Assembly (NCBI GenBank): GCA_947453885.1
Contig: CANGIF010000008.1
Location: forward strand, 24,679 to 88,678
Reading direction: 5' to 3'
Source: Flavobacteriaceae bacterium
Lineage (GTDB): Bacteria > Bacteroidota > Bacteroidia > Flavobacteriales > Flavobacteriaceae
Length of the DNA stretch: 64,000 nucleotides
Shown here piece by piece: positions 1 through 8,590 of the stretch. A program made the position numbers and the translations under genes. The notes under the pieces are model-generated. The model ran no database searches. It was not told the origin of the DNA and saw only the letters and a list, made by a program, of their open reading frames with translations. Positions within the stretch are counted from its first letter, which is position 1. Each line of letters opens with the position of its first letter.

Positions 1-648
1 ATCAAATCTGAAATACCTGTACAGCCCTCAATCGCATTAGGCGCAGTTGAAATTTCAGTTCAAGACATGGTTGCAGCCTACAGTACTTTTGCAAATGAAG
101 GCGTGTACATGAAGCCACAATTTATAACTCGAATTGAAGATAAAAACGGTACGGTGTTATACGAACCAACTCCTGAATCGCACGATGTTTTAAACAAAGA
201 CATTGCTTTTGCCGTTATCAAATTATTGGAAGGCGTAACCGAAGGAGGATCGGGCGAGCGACTTAGAACACAAGGTGGCGGAAATGGCGACAAGCGTTGG
301 ACAGGATATCCTTACATGTTTACAAATCCTATTGCTGGAAAAACAGGAACAACTCAAAATCAATCGGATGGTTGGTTTATGGGAATGGTTCCCAATCTAG
401 TAACTGGAGTTTGGGTAGGTTGCGAAGACCGATCTGCTCGTTTCAAAAGCATAACGTATGGACAAGGAGCAACAGCAGCCTTGCCAATTTGGGGTTATTT
501 CATGAAAAAATGTTATGCTGATGAAAAACTCACCATTTCTAAAGAAGATTTTAAACGTCCAGATAATTTGTCTATAAAAGTAGATTGTTGGTCGCCAACA
601 AAGCAAAAAGACACTACTTTTGAACAAAACATAGACGAATTCAATTAA
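1..648 (+). CDS. Class A penicillin-binding protein (PBP1A-like), C-terminal part; 5' end outside the window
   Basis: The reading frame is open from the first base and ends at 648, giving the last 215 residues of a bifunctional peptidoglycan glycosyltransferase/transpeptidase. The transpeptidase signature KTGTT is at 340-354, followed by DGWFMGMVPNLVTGVWVG, the usual beta-strand region after that motif in class A enzymes. Upstream the frame reads PSIALGAVEISVQDMVAAYS, also typical. The catalytic SxxK serine and the glycosyltransferase domain would lie before the window. By family, the protein is anchored in the inner membrane with its domains in the periplasm, where it polymerises and cross-links cell-wall glycan. 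The CoA-transferase genes follow 25 bases later on the same strand and are functionally unrelated. Confidence 0.9.
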   Translation: MKSEIPVQPSIALGAVEISVQDMVAAYSTFANEGVYMKPQFITRIEDKNGTVLYEPTPESHDVLNKDIAFAVIKLLEGVTEGGSGERLRTQGGGNGDKRWTGYPYMFTNPIAGKTGTTQNQSDGWFMGMVPNLVTGVWVGCEDRSARFKSITYGQGATAALPIWGYFMKKCYADEKLTISKEDFKRPDNLSIKVDCWSPTKQKDTTFEQNIDEFN

Positions 649-673
649 ATAAACTAACCACAATTTTTTATTC

Positions 674-1375
674 ATGATAAATAAAAAAGTAAACTCTGTT
701 GCGGAAGCTACAATTGGAATTGAAGACAACATGACCATTATGTTAGGCGGTTTTGGATTGTGTGGAATTCCAGAAAACAGCATAGCGGAACTTGTAAAAA
801 AAGGAACTAAAAATTTAACGTGTATTTCCAATAATGCGGGAGTTGATGATTTTGGACTTGGGTTACTGCTTCAACAAAAGCAAATTAAAAAGATGGTTTC
901 TTCGTATGTTGGCGAAAATGCCGAATTTGAACGTCAAATGCTTTCAGGAGAACTAGATGTTGAATTAATTCCGCAAGGAACTTTGGCAGAAAGATGCAGA
1001 GCTGCACAAGCTGGAATTCCTGCTTTTTTCACACCTGCTGGTTTTGGAACAGAAGTAGCAATTGGCAAAGAATCGAGAGAATTTAACGGGAAAATGCACA
1101 TAATGGAACATGCTTTTAAAGCTGATTTTGCAATTGTAAAAGCATGGAAAGGCGATGAAGCTGGAAATTTAATTTTTAAAGGAACAGCTCGAAATTTCAA
1201 TCCTTGTATGTGTGGCGCAGCAAAAATAACCATAGCCGAAGTAGAAGAATTACTACCAGCAGGCTCATTAGATCCTAATCAGGTGCACATACCAGGGATT
1301 TTGGTTCAACGCATTTTTCAAGGAGAAAAATTTGAGAAAAGAATTGAACAAAGAACAGTTAGAAAGAGAGAATAG
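674..1375 (+). CDS. scoA: 3-oxoacid CoA-transferase, subunit A
   Basis: 233 residues with the family I CoA-transferase alpha-subunit signature near the N-terminus ([15 protein letters not shown]). With the next gene it should transfer CoA between succinyl-CoA and an acetoacetate-type 3-oxoacid in the cytoplasm, used in ketone-body and short-chain acid metabolism. The C-terminus is basic ([12 protein letters not shown]), as is common in succinyl-CoA:3-ketoacid enzymes. Subunit B lies 82 bases downstream on the same strand; split A and B subunits as adjacent genes is the usual bacterial arrangement. Substrate preference (acetoacetate versus 3-oxoadipate) cannot be read from sequence alone, but no aromatic-degradation genes are nearby. 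Confidence 0.9.
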   Translation: MINKKVNSVAEATIGIEDNMTIMLGGFGLCGIPENSIAELVKKGTKNLTCISNNAGVDDFGLGLLLQQKQIKKMVSSYVGENAEFERQMLSGELDVELIPQGTLAERCRAAQAGIPAFFTPAGFGTEVAIGKESREFNGKMHIMEHAFKADFAIVKAWKGDEAGNLIFKGTARNFNPCMCGAAKITIAEVEELLPAGSLDPNQVHIPGILVQRIFQGEKFEKRIEQRTVRKRE

Positions 1376-1457
1376 TGCTAAAAAAGAAAATATTCGATTT
1401 CTAAGAAATACACTTTTAATGAACCTTACTAAATTAATGGTTTAAAAAAAATAGTTT

Positions 1458-2114
1458 ATGTTAACAAAAGAACAAATAGCAAAACGTATTGCACAAGAAG
1501 TAAAAGACGGCTATTACGTAAATTTAGGAATTGGCATCCCAACTCTAGTTGCAAATTACGTTCGTACCGATATTTCGGTCGAATTTCAGAGCGAGAACGG
1601 TATTTTAGGCATGGGACCCTTCCCTTTTGAGGGCGAAGAGGATGCTGATTTGATAAATGCAGGAAAACAAACCATCACTACTTTACTAGGGGCTAGTTTT
1701 TTTGATTCTGGATTTAGTTTTGGAATGATTCGTGGCCAACATGTAGATTTAACCATTTTGGGAGCAATGGAAGTGGCAGAAAACGGTGACATTGCCAACT
1801 GGAAAATCCCAGGTAAAATGGTCAAAGGAATGGGAGGCGCGATGGATTTAGTGGCTTCTGCTGACAACATTATTGTAGCCATGATGCACGTTAACAAAGC
1901 AGGCGAAAGTAAAATTCTAAAAAAATGCACCCTTCCTTTAACAGGTGTTGGATGCGTAAAAAAAGTTGTAACAGAACTGGCAGTTTTAGAAATTACCCCA
2001 AAAGGGTTTCAATTGTTAGAAAGAGCTCCTGGCGTTACGGTTGCACATATTGTTGCAGCAACTGAAGCGGCATTGCTTATTGAAGGCGAAATTCCTGAAA
2101 TGAAAATAGACTAA
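1458..2114 (+). CDS. scoB: 3-oxoacid CoA-transferase, subunit B
   Basis: 218 residues. The N-terminal half has GYYVNLGIGIPTLVANY followed by the SENGILGMGPFP motif, whose glutamate is the covalent catalytic residue that forms the glutamyl-CoA thioester in this family. Later blocks (GAMEVAENGDIANW, KMVKGMGGAMDL) are typical of the beta subunit. It pairs with the A subunit just upstream to form the active enzyme. The 82-base gap between the subunits is AT-rich with no terminator, so cotranscription is likely. The ATG at 1458 follows an A-rich stretch without a clear Shine-Dalgarno site. Confidence 0.92.
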   Translation: MLTKEQIAKRIAQEVKDGYYVNLGIGIPTLVANYVRTDISVEFQSENGILGMGPFPFEGEEDADLINAGKQTITTLLGASFFDSGFSFGMIRGQHVDLTILGAMEVAENGDIANWKIPGKMVKGMGGAMDLVASADNIIVAMMHVNKAGESKILKKCTLPLTGVGCVKKVVTELAVLEITPKGFQLLERAPGVTVAHIVAATEAALLIEGEIPEMKID

Positions 2115-2171
2115 TTTTTAGTATTATTTTTACCACATACCAAACCATTATTCTACTTTTTTATAGCCATT

Positions 2172-3341
2172 ATGAATTTACCTACTGTTATCCTAAAATC
2201 CGGAAAAGAAAAATCTGTATTACGCCAACATCCTTGGGTGTTTAGTGGAGCAGTTTACGGAGTTAGTAGAGATATTTTAGATGGCGAGCTTGTTTTAGTT
2301 TCGGACAGTAAAGGCAACCCTTTAGCAACTGGCTATTTTAGTGACAAAGGGAGTATTGTAGTACGTATTTTAACCTTTGGAGATGAGGTTTTTGATGCGA
2401 CTTTTTGGTCAAAACGATTAAAAGCTGCTTGGGAACTTAGAATGTCCTTAGTGGATTTGGAAACAACAAATGCTTTCCGATTGATTCATGGCGAAGGCGA
2501 TGGTATTCCAGGTTTAATTATAGATTATTACAATAAAAACTGGGTATTACAAGCCCATTCAACAGGTATTTTTTTACAATTGGAAACCATTGCAGCAGCA
2601 ATTCAAACTAATTTTGAAAACAATTGTACAACCATTTATTCCAAAAGCAGTAACACCTTACCAACTTTAGGAAAGGATTTTTTTCTGTTTGGTACTAATA
2701 CCGAAACGGTAGCTAAAGAAAACACAATTTTGTTTGCTGTAAATTGGGTTGATGGACAAAAAACGGGTTTCTTTTTGGATCAAAGAGACAACAGAAAATT
2801 ACTAGCAGAGTATGCAAAAGGAAGAAAAGTTTTAAATACTTTTTGTTACACAGGCGGTTTTTCCATATACGCCATGAGCGCCGGTGCTGCTTTGGTAACC
2901 TCAGTTGATATTTCAGAAAAGGCAGTTGATTTGGCAGCAAAAAACAGTGCACTTAATTTTCCGAATGCCATTCATAATGCTGTTGCGGCAGATGTTTTTC
3001 AGTTTTTAAAAGAACACAATCAAATGTACGATTTGATTGTTTTAGACCCTCCAGCTTTTGCCAAGAGTATTAAAAGCAAACATACCGCAACACAGGCCTA
3101 CAAGCGGTTGAATATTGCAGGAATGAAAGCGCTGTCTAACAAAGGGATTCTTTTCACCTTTTCGTGTTCGCAAGTAATTGACGAAACGTTGTTTTACAAC
3201 ACAGTTGCCGCTGCGGCTATAGAAAGCGGCAGAAAAGTTAGAGTACTCCACAAACTCACACAAGGTCCAGACCATCCGGTCAACATGTTTCACCCCGAAG
3301 GATCCTACTTAAAAGGATTGGTTTTGTATTTAGAGGAGTAA
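2172..3341 (+). CDS. Class I SAM-dependent rRNA methyltransferase (RlmI-like, 23S rRNA cytosine-C5)
   Basis: 389 residues. An N-terminal PUA-like RNA-binding domain (LRQHPWVFSGAVYGV onwards, about residues 1-75) precedes a Rossmann-fold methyltransferase. Visible motifs are QKTGFFLDQRDNR, the SAM-binding region around VLNTFCYTGGFSIYA, LIVLDPPAFAKS (motif IV) and TFSCSQ, whose cysteine matches the catalytic position of RlmI-type m5C methyltransferases. RlmI of E. coli methylates C1962 of 23S rRNA; the same target is inferred here, not shown. Length and domain order match the family. It starts 57 bases after scoB and may be read in the same transcript. Confidence 0.85.
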   Translation: MNLPTVILKSGKEKSVLRQHPWVFSGAVYGVSRDILDGELVLVSDSKGNPLATGYFSDKGSIVVRILTFGDEVFDATFWSKRLKAAWELRMSLVDLETTNAFRLIHGEGDGIPGLIIDYYNKNWVLQAHSTGIFLQLETIAAAIQTNFENNCTTIYSKSSNTLPTLGKDFFLFGTNTETVAKENTILFAVNWVDGQKTGFFLDQRDNRKLLAEYAKGRKVLNTFCYTGGFSIYAMSAGAALVTSVDISEKAVDLAAKNSALNFPNAIHNAVAADVFQFLKEHNQMYDLIVLDPPAFAKSIKSKHTATQAYKRLNIAGMKALSNKGILFTFSCSQVIDETLFYNTVAAAAIESGRKVRVLHKLTQGPDHPVNMFHPEGSYLKGLVLYLEE

Positions 3342-3484
3342 CATTCTTGTAGTTTTTTGATTTTATGATACTGTAATTTAAGGAGACGAGCAAGCCTCTT
3401 TTTTTGATGCTTCTTCTGATCTTTTTTTTCAAGTCATGTAAACTATAATATTTAATTTAACAATTCATCACGGCTAAAAAGTAG

Positions 3485-3492
3485 TACATTTG
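3485..3492 (+). promoter_or_regulatory. Possible -7 promoter box TACATTTG upstream of the VanW-like gene
   Basis: TACATTTG fits the Bacteroidota -7 consensus TAnnTTTG. No convincing TTTG lies at the expected distance upstream, so support is weak. An 8-base inverted repeat, AGTTTGTC (3507-3514) and GACAAACT (3533-3540), lies between the box and the gene. Confidence 0.35.
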
Positions 3493-3569
3493 GGTTAAAA
3501 AAAATTAGTTTGTCAAAAAAATGAGGCTTTTAGACAAACTGATGTTATGCCAAATGTTAAAAAGACAAA

Positions 3570-5321
3570 GTGAGTAGAAAGGATTTGACAGAAAAACACA
3601 GTTTTGTTAACGATACCATATTTCGACTGAAAATAATTCTGTTGATAGGGAATCGAATTTTTAAGAATCTGAAGAATCCGAATACTAGGTTCAAAGACAA
3701 AGGACAACTGATCAACGAACCAATAGTTGCAATTTCGGAAAGTGAACTTTGGAATCCGTTTGACAACATAGACAATTGGATTTTAACCGCTGGAAAAATT
3801 GAAAACTTAAGAATTGCTACAAAAAGATTGAACGGACTTGAAATTGAAGCAAATGAAATTTTTAGCTTTTGGAAACACATTGGCAATCCCAATTTTGGGA
3901 AAGGATATGTGATTGGGAGAGAAATTAGAGAAGGTTGTATCGTTCCTACAATTGCAGGTGGGCTTTGTCAACTTTCAAATGCGCTTTATGATGCTGCACA
4001 AAAGGCAAATTTTCAAATAGTAGAAAGGCACAAACACACCAAAGTAGTCAAAGGCTCTCTTGCCGAACAAGACAGAGATGCCTCTGTAAAATGGAATTAT
4101 ATTGACTTACGTTTCAAATCTTCCTTTGACTTTAGAATTGAAATAGAATTGACTTCAGATAAGTTGGTAGTGTACTTTAGAAGCTCGCAGAAAAATAGTA
4201 AAGTGACTAACGAAGAATTTGAATTGAGGCAATCAAACAAACTCAATGACTGCTACTCTTGCGGAAATTGTTCTTGTTTTAAGCACTCAAAAAGCACTTC
4301 TGTAAAACAAGAAATTGCTACAACCGCTTTTATTCTCGATGAAAAATGGCCAGAGTATGACAATTATATAACTGCAACTGCAACCACTTCGGATAGTTTT
4401 ATCTTGCCTATTAAGAAAAACAGATTTTTAAAAACAGACCGATATTCTTGGGCTTCTGCAAATTCTCAAAATACCAAAACGACATATTTACAAGGAATTT
4501 ACAGAGCCATACAACTCAGATTTTTTTCCAAGAATCAAAACAATATTTTTGAACTTGGGTTGCAACTGGATAAAAAAATTGCAGTTGCAGCAGCCAAACG
4601 AATTCCAATTGATACAACACATTTAGTTATTTCTCAAAACTTGCTTCCTTTCATATTTGAAACAGGCGCTTTGGGAGGAAGAACATTTGATGTTTTAATG
4701 ACAAGATTACCTTTTGAAAAACTTCATGAAAGACTCAATTTTGCATTTAATATTCATTCAGAAAGTACAACACTAAAAGACTTTAGAGTAACTAAAGAAT
4801 TGATTGAAATAGAAAATAAAGCGTTGACAAAAGCAAGAAATATAGTTACACCACATTCAGAAATTGCTGTAATATTCAAGAACAAGGTAGTTAAATTAAA
4901 TTGGATACAACCGCTTTTGACTAATAGACAAGCCAAAGGAAATAAAATACTTTTTCCCGCAGCTGCGGTAGGAAGAAAAGGAGCTTATGAAATCAAAAAA
5001 CTTGCAAAAGAATTAAATCTTAATTTAACTATTTCGGGAAGGACAATAGAAAACGACAATTTTTGGGAAGAGTTAAAAACGGAAGCGTTTAACGGAGATT
5101 TTGACCAAATAGGACTTGTAGTTTATCCAACATTTGTAGAACACCAACCAAGACAAATCTTGAAAGCAATAGCTAAAGGAGTTAAAGTTATTACAACAAC
5201 CGCTTGTGGGCTTGACAGTTCCGACCTTGTTGAAATAATAGACAACTTTGAGCAACTTAAAAAAGCAGTTGAAAAATGGAAAAAAAGCAGCACTAATTAT
5301 AACCACAAAAACTTCGTATAG
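3570..5321 (+). CDS. VanW-domain protein fused to a GT-B (GT4-like) glycosyltransferase region
   Basis: 583 residues with a GTG start; an in-frame TAA at 3558 excludes any earlier start. Residues about 60-215 are a VanW domain, recognised by NEIFSFWKHIGNP, GYVIGREI and TIAGGLCQLSNALYDAA. A short cysteine-rich stretch follows (CYSCGNCSCF). The remaining ~330 residues resemble a GT-B glycosyltransferase, best seen at the C-terminus: KILFPAAAVGRKGAYEI, LTISGRT and VVYPTFVEHQPRQILKAIAKG, which match the acceptor/donor-binding block of GT4 enzymes. No signal peptide is visible. VanW has no assigned biochemical activity, so the product is probably cell-surface related but its function is unknown. 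No sugar-metabolism genes are adjacent. Confidence 0.7.
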   Translation: MSRKDLTEKHSFVNDTIFRLKIILLIGNRIFKNLKNPNTRFKDKGQLINEPIVAISESELWNPFDNIDNWILTAGKIENLRIATKRLNGLEIEANEIFSFWKHIGNPNFGKGYVIGREIREGCIVPTIAGGLCQLSNALYDAAQKANFQIVERHKHTKVVKGSLAEQDRDASVKWNYIDLRFKSSFDFRIEIELTSDKLVVYFRSSQKNSKVTNEEFELRQSNKLNDCYSCGNCSCFKHSKSTSVKQEIATTAFILDEKWPEYDNYITATATTSDSFILPIKKNRFLKTDRYSWASANSQNTKTTYLQGIYRAIQLRFFSKNQNNIFELGLQLDKKIAVAAAKRIPIDTTHLVISQNLLPFIFETGALGGRTFDVLMTRLPFEKLHERLNFAFNIHSESTTLKDFRVTKELIEIENKALTKARNIVTPHSEIAVIFKNKVVKLNWIQPLLTNRQAKGNKILFPAAAVGRKGAYEIKKLAKELNLNLTISGRTIENDNFWEELKTEAFNGDFDQIGLVVYPTFVEHQPRQILKAIAKGVKVITTTACGLDSSDLVEIIDNFEQLKKAVEKWKKSSTNYNHKNFV

Positions 5322-5402
5322 GCTGTAAACCAAGCAATGAATTAGTAGCTTCTAATTCAAATATAAAAAATAAAATCAATGAGGTAACTTGTGTTGAACG
5401 CA

Positions 5403-5420
5403 ACGTACAAAAAAGTACGT
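5403..5420. promoter_or_regulatory. Palindromic operator candidate over the umuD promoter
   Basis: Perfect inverted repeat with arms ACGTAC (5403-5408) and GTACGT (5415-5420) separated by six A residues. Its right arm ends on the first base of a TACATTTG -7 box (5420-5427), so a bound protein would block the promoter. Because it precedes umuD-umuC, an SOS or other stress-responsive repressor is a reasonable guess; the regulator is not identifiable here. Confidence 0.5.
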
Positions 5421-5427
5421 ACATTTG
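5420..5427 (+). promoter_or_regulatory. -7 promoter box TACATTTG of the umuD-umuC-SRAP operon
   Basis: TACATTTG matches TAnnTTTG. A TTG at 5394-5396 lies 23 bases upstream, at the long end of the accepted -33 spacing. About 100 bases separate the box from the umuD start codon. Confidence 0.5.
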
Positions 5428-5529
5428 GGTTTGCTAAAGGTTGTTTTATGCAAAAGAACCCTTTTAGACGAACGGACACGTTAGAAGCAATTTAACCTCA
5501 CAACCGTACTAACATTGAACAAACTACAG

Positions 5530-5979
5530 ATGAAACCGTTAAAGTTACATACAGGCAACAGTATAGATATTTTTTCGGCAGACACCGAAATAGCCCTCGA
5601 ATTGCCTTTTGTGGACGATGGAATAAGTGCAGGTTTTCCTTCGCCGGCACTGGATTTTGTAGATGTATCTATTGACCTTAACCGACACCTAATTAAAAAT
5701 CCGTCGGCAACATTTTATGGACGTGTAAAAGGAGATTCTCTTAAAAATGCAGGAATTAGTAATGGCGACTTGCTGATAATTGACCGAAGTTTAGAACCAA
5801 CAAATGGCAAAATTGCCGTTTGCTATATTGACGGTGCATTTACAGCCAAACGTATTCAAATAGCAAAAAAAGAAATTTGGTTGATTCCCGAAAATGAAGA
5901 ATACCAACCAATACGCGTTACCGAAGAAAATGATTTTTTAGTTTGGGGCATAGTTACTCACGTTATTAAAAATGTTTAA
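5530..5979 (+). CDS. umuD: UmuD-like S24 peptidase, translesion polymerase accessory subunit
   Basis: 149 residues from the ATG at 5530; a TTG at 5515 would add five residues but the ATG fits better. Self-cleavage features are all present: an Ala-Gly cleavage site inside SAGFPSPALDF, the nucleophilic serine in RVKGDSLKNAGI and the general-base lysine in GAFTAKRIQ. By family, RecA-filament-stimulated autocleavage yields UmuD', which joins UmuC as DNA polymerase V. The stop codon directly abuts the umuC start (TAA then ATG), so the two are cotranscribed and probably translationally coupled. It lacks a helix-turn-helix domain, so it is UmuD rather than a LexA repressor. Confidence 0.9.
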   Translation: MKPLKLHTGNSIDIFSADTEIALELPFVDDGISAGFPSPALDFVDVSIDLNRHLIKNPSATFYGRVKGDSLKNAGISNGDLLIIDRSLEPTNGKIAVCYIDGAFTAKRIQIAKKEIWLIPENEEYQPIRVTEENDFLVWGIVTHVIKNV

Positions 5980-7239
5980 ATGTTTGCTTTAATTGATTGC
6001 AATAACTTTTACGCTTCGTGCGAACGCGTTTTCCGTCCAGATTTGAACGGGAAACCGATTGTTGTGCTTTCCAATAATGACGGTTGCGTTATAGCACGAA
6101 GTAACGAAGCAAAAGCAGTTGGTATTCCAATGGGAGCACCTGCATTTGAATACGAAAAATTATTTCAACAGCACGGGGTACGCGTTTTTTCGGCAAACTT
6201 TGCATTGTATGGCGATATGAGTAATCGTGTCATGACCATTCTTTCTAATTATTCGCCGGATATGGAAATTTATAGTATTGACGAAGCATTTTTGAAACTC
6301 AAAGGCTTTGATTTTTTCAATTTGCAAGCTTATGGTGAAGAAATGCGTATGAAAGTAACCAAATGGACAGGAATACCAATCAGCGTTGGTATTGCTCCAA
6401 CAAAAGCTTTAGCAAAAGTGGCCAACCGAATTGCAAAAAAATACCCCAAACAAACAAAAGGCACCTACATAATTGACAGTGAAGAAAAGCGCATTAAAGC
6501 ACTGAAATGGCTAAAAGTAGAAGACGTTTGGGGCATTGGCAGACAACACAGCAAACGTCTTAACGCAATGGGTGTTAAAAATGCTTTTGACTTTACACAA
6601 CTTGAAGACGAATGGGTAAGAAAGCAAATGGCAATTGTCGGTTTGCGTTTAAAGTACGATTTACAAGGTATTCCAACACTTGATTTGGAAGCAACACAAA
6701 TCAAAAAGAATATTGCCACAACAAGAAGTTTTGAAAAAAATTATACCGAATACAACCAACTAGCCGAACGCATCTGTACGTTTGCAGCGTCGTGTGCCGA
6801 AAAATTGCGTAAGCAAAATTCGTGTTGCAATTCGTTAATGGTTTTTATTCACACCAACGGACATCGAAAAGAGCTGCCTCAATACAGCCGAAATATAGTT
6901 TTAAAACTACCCTTTCCAACAAATTCGAGCATTGAATTGGCAAAATTTGCAACACAAGCATTGCGACATATTTTTAAAACAGGGTATGCGTACAAAAAAG
7001 CAGGTGTTATAGTTCAAGACTTTACGCAGACCGACACGTTACAACAAACCTTATTTGAAAACAGAGACGAACGACATATTCCGTTAATGCAAGCCATTGA
7101 TAAACTCAACACACTTTTTGGACAACAAAAAATCCGCCTTGCTTCGCAAGACATAAAACGAGTTTGGAAAATGAAGCAAGAAAAATTATCGCCTCGTTAT
7201 ACAACCAACCTAAACGACATTATAACAATACATCTTTAG
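5980..7239 (+). CDS. umuC: UmuC-like Y-family DNA polymerase (Pol V catalytic subunit)
   Basis: 419 residues, full length for UmuC. The Y-family palm motifs are clear: [16 protein letters not shown] at the N-terminus (first catalytic aspartate) and [10 protein letters not shown] (second catalytic Asp-Glu pair). Two helix-hairpin-helix-like stretches ([15 protein letters not shown]) and the little-finger region ([19 protein letters not shown]) follow in the expected order. The enzyme copies past DNA lesions at the cost of mutation. It sits directly after umuD and two bases before an SRAP-domain gene, making a compact three-gene damage-tolerance operon. Confidence 0.95.
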   Translation: MFALIDCNNFYASCERVFRPDLNGKPIVVLSNNDGCVIARSNEAKAVGIPMGAPAFEYEKLFQQHGVRVFSANFALYGDMSNRVMTILSNYSPDMEIYSIDEAFLKLKGFDFFNLQAYGEEMRMKVTKWTGIPISVGIAPTKALAKVANRIAKKYPKQTKGTYIIDSEEKRIKALKWLKVEDVWGIGRQHSKRLNAMGVKNAFDFTQLEDEWVRKQMAIVGLRLKYDLQGIPTLDLEATQIKKNIATTRSFEKNYTEYNQLAERICTFAASCAEKLRKQNSCCNSLMVFIHTNGHRKELPQYSRNIVLKLPFPTNSSIELAKFATQALRHIFKTGYAYKKAGVIVQDFTQTDTLQQTLFENRDERHIPLMQAIDKLNTLFGQQKIRLASQDIKRVWKMKQEKLSPRYTTNLNDIITIHL

Positions 7240-7240
7240 T

Positions 7241-7843
7241 ATGTGCTTTCATTCCAAACAATCCAAATCAGCACAAGAATTAAAAAACCGTTTCAAAGCA
7301 ACAATTGAAAACGAAACATTGTATCAACCTGGAATTTACAACGGGTTCCAGTTTCCAAAGACACCTGTAATTACCAACAAAAAAAGCGACACTATTCAGT
7401 TTTTTAACTGGGGGCTCATTCCATTTTGGGCAAAAGACGACAGCCTAAGAAAAAATACCTTGAACGCAAGAATAGAAACCATTTACGAAAAGCCATCATT
7501 CAAAGACGCAATAAACAACCGCTGCTTGGTACTGGCAGATGGGTTTTATGAGTGGCAATGGCTGGACGAAAAAGGTAAGCAAAAACAAAAATACGAACTA
7601 ACGTTACCCCACAACGAACTATTTGCTTTTGCAGGACTTTACAGCGAGTGGACTAACAAAACAACAGGTGAAATACAAAACACCTACACCCTTTTGACAA
7701 CAGCAGCAAATGAGCAAATGAGCAAAATACACAATACAAAAAAGCGAATGCCAATACTTGTTGCAGCAGACAGTGAACTAGCGTGGCTGAATGGACAAGA
7801 ACTACAAATGCAAAACCACAAACTCATAGCAACAAAAAGCTAA
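7241..7843 (+). CDS. SRAP-domain protein (SOS response-associated, YedK/HMCES family)
   Basis: 200 residues starting MCFHSK; removal of Met1 exposes Cys2, the residue that crosslinks to abasic sites in single-stranded DNA in this family. Other active-site elements are visible: LNARIETI (asparagine), GFYEWQW (glutamate) and KIHNTKKRMP (histidine followed by the usual RMP). YedK/HMCES proteins shield abasic sites during replication. Its position two bases after umuC, in what looks like a damage-inducible operon, agrees with that role. The C-terminus is slightly shorter than in some relatives but the catalytic core is complete. Confidence 0.9.
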   Translation: MCFHSKQSKSAQELKNRFKATIENETLYQPGIYNGFQFPKTPVITNKKSDTIQFFNWGLIPFWAKDDSLRKNTLNARIETIYEKPSFKDAINNRCLVLADGFYEWQWLDEKGKQKQKYELTLPHNELFAFAGLYSEWTNKTTGEIQNTYTLLTTAANEQMSKIHNTKKRMPILVAADSELAWLNGQELQMQNHKLIATKS

Positions 7844-8202
7844 AAACAGGTTCGAAACAAGCAATTGACGCACAACTCCATCCAAAAAGTGCTTTTGAAG
7901 TCAAAACAAGCCTCAACCAGTTCCAGAACAGTTGTTTTGAGATGGTGTGTAACGTTACTTTATCGCTCAATTTTTCTTTTTAGATAGTACAACATTTTTT
8001 TACGCTTTCCCGTTGCAAGAACTTTAATACTACTAAATTGTAGTTGGTTTATCTGTTGGTTTGGAATATTTTTATATTTGGGGAATGAATGTTGCCGTTT
8101 ATCAGACAAAGCGACCCGGATTTGGGGAAGTAAGTTTGGTTTTGTCAGATTTATACAAGTTGTGGGCAAGCGCTATTTAAAAAACAACACTAAAAAAATA
8201 AA
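7844..8202. other. 359-base region without a recognisable gene
   Basis: Short frames here have no recognisable protein features. The stretch CAAGTTGTGGGCAAGCGC near 8157-8174, shortly before the next gene, resembles short GTTG/GCAA motifs near other genes in this accessory stretch. No clear terminator follows the SRAP gene. Confidence 0.4.
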
Positions 8203-8545
8203 ATGAAGAAATGGATTTTTCGCTTGTCAATTTTGTTTAATATAATTTTCATTTTAGGTTGGTTATTGAACTATATGAATTCTCCAACCTATAAATTAGG
8301 TAGATTAAAGGAAGATGTAAATGTCGGATTTTTTTACGGGCGAAAAAAAAATGTTTAAATTGTCTAAAGGAATAACTGTTCGAAATATTTCGCAGAATGG
8401 AATAGCAGCTATTGGTCAATTTGAAAACAATAAATTTGAAATTGTGTTAACTTCCGAGGAGGAATTGGTTGATTATAATATTAAAAAAGATAGTTTATTT
8501 ACATTTGGTAATTTTTACTCTGTAGAAAAAGTAAAACAAAAATAA
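8203..8545 (+). pseudogene. Small single-pass membrane protein gene split by a frameshift in an A9 run
   Basis: An ATG at 8203 opens a 51-residue frame with a membrane segment (LSILFNIIFILGWLLNYM) that stops at 8356-8358. The downstream frame (to 8545; from ATG 8321 or 8351) reads on as MFKLSKGITVRNISQNG. Removing one base from the nine-A run at 8343-8351 joins them into one protein of about 113 residues, a short cytoplasmic N-terminus, one membrane helix and a small soluble domain. The break may be a true mutation, a sequencing error or expression through slippage on the A run. I do not recognise the family. It lies in an accessory-looking region between SRAP and a secreted parvulin-like gene. 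Confidence 0.55.
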
Positions 8546-8590
8546 AACAAAATGTTGCTTAGTCGGTTATGAGCAACTTTAAAAGACAAT

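Noticed and set aside
397..831. 144-codon minus-strand frame across the PBP end and scoA start
   Set aside because: Spans two well-supported plus-strand genes and shows no protein motif.
5530..5979. LexA repressor
   Set aside because: Only the S24 peptidase part is present; there is no N-terminal helix-turn-helix, and it is followed directly by umuC.
7960..8169. 69-codon minus-strand frame in the spacer after SRAP
   Set aside because: No recognisable motif, no promoter box; composition suggests chance.
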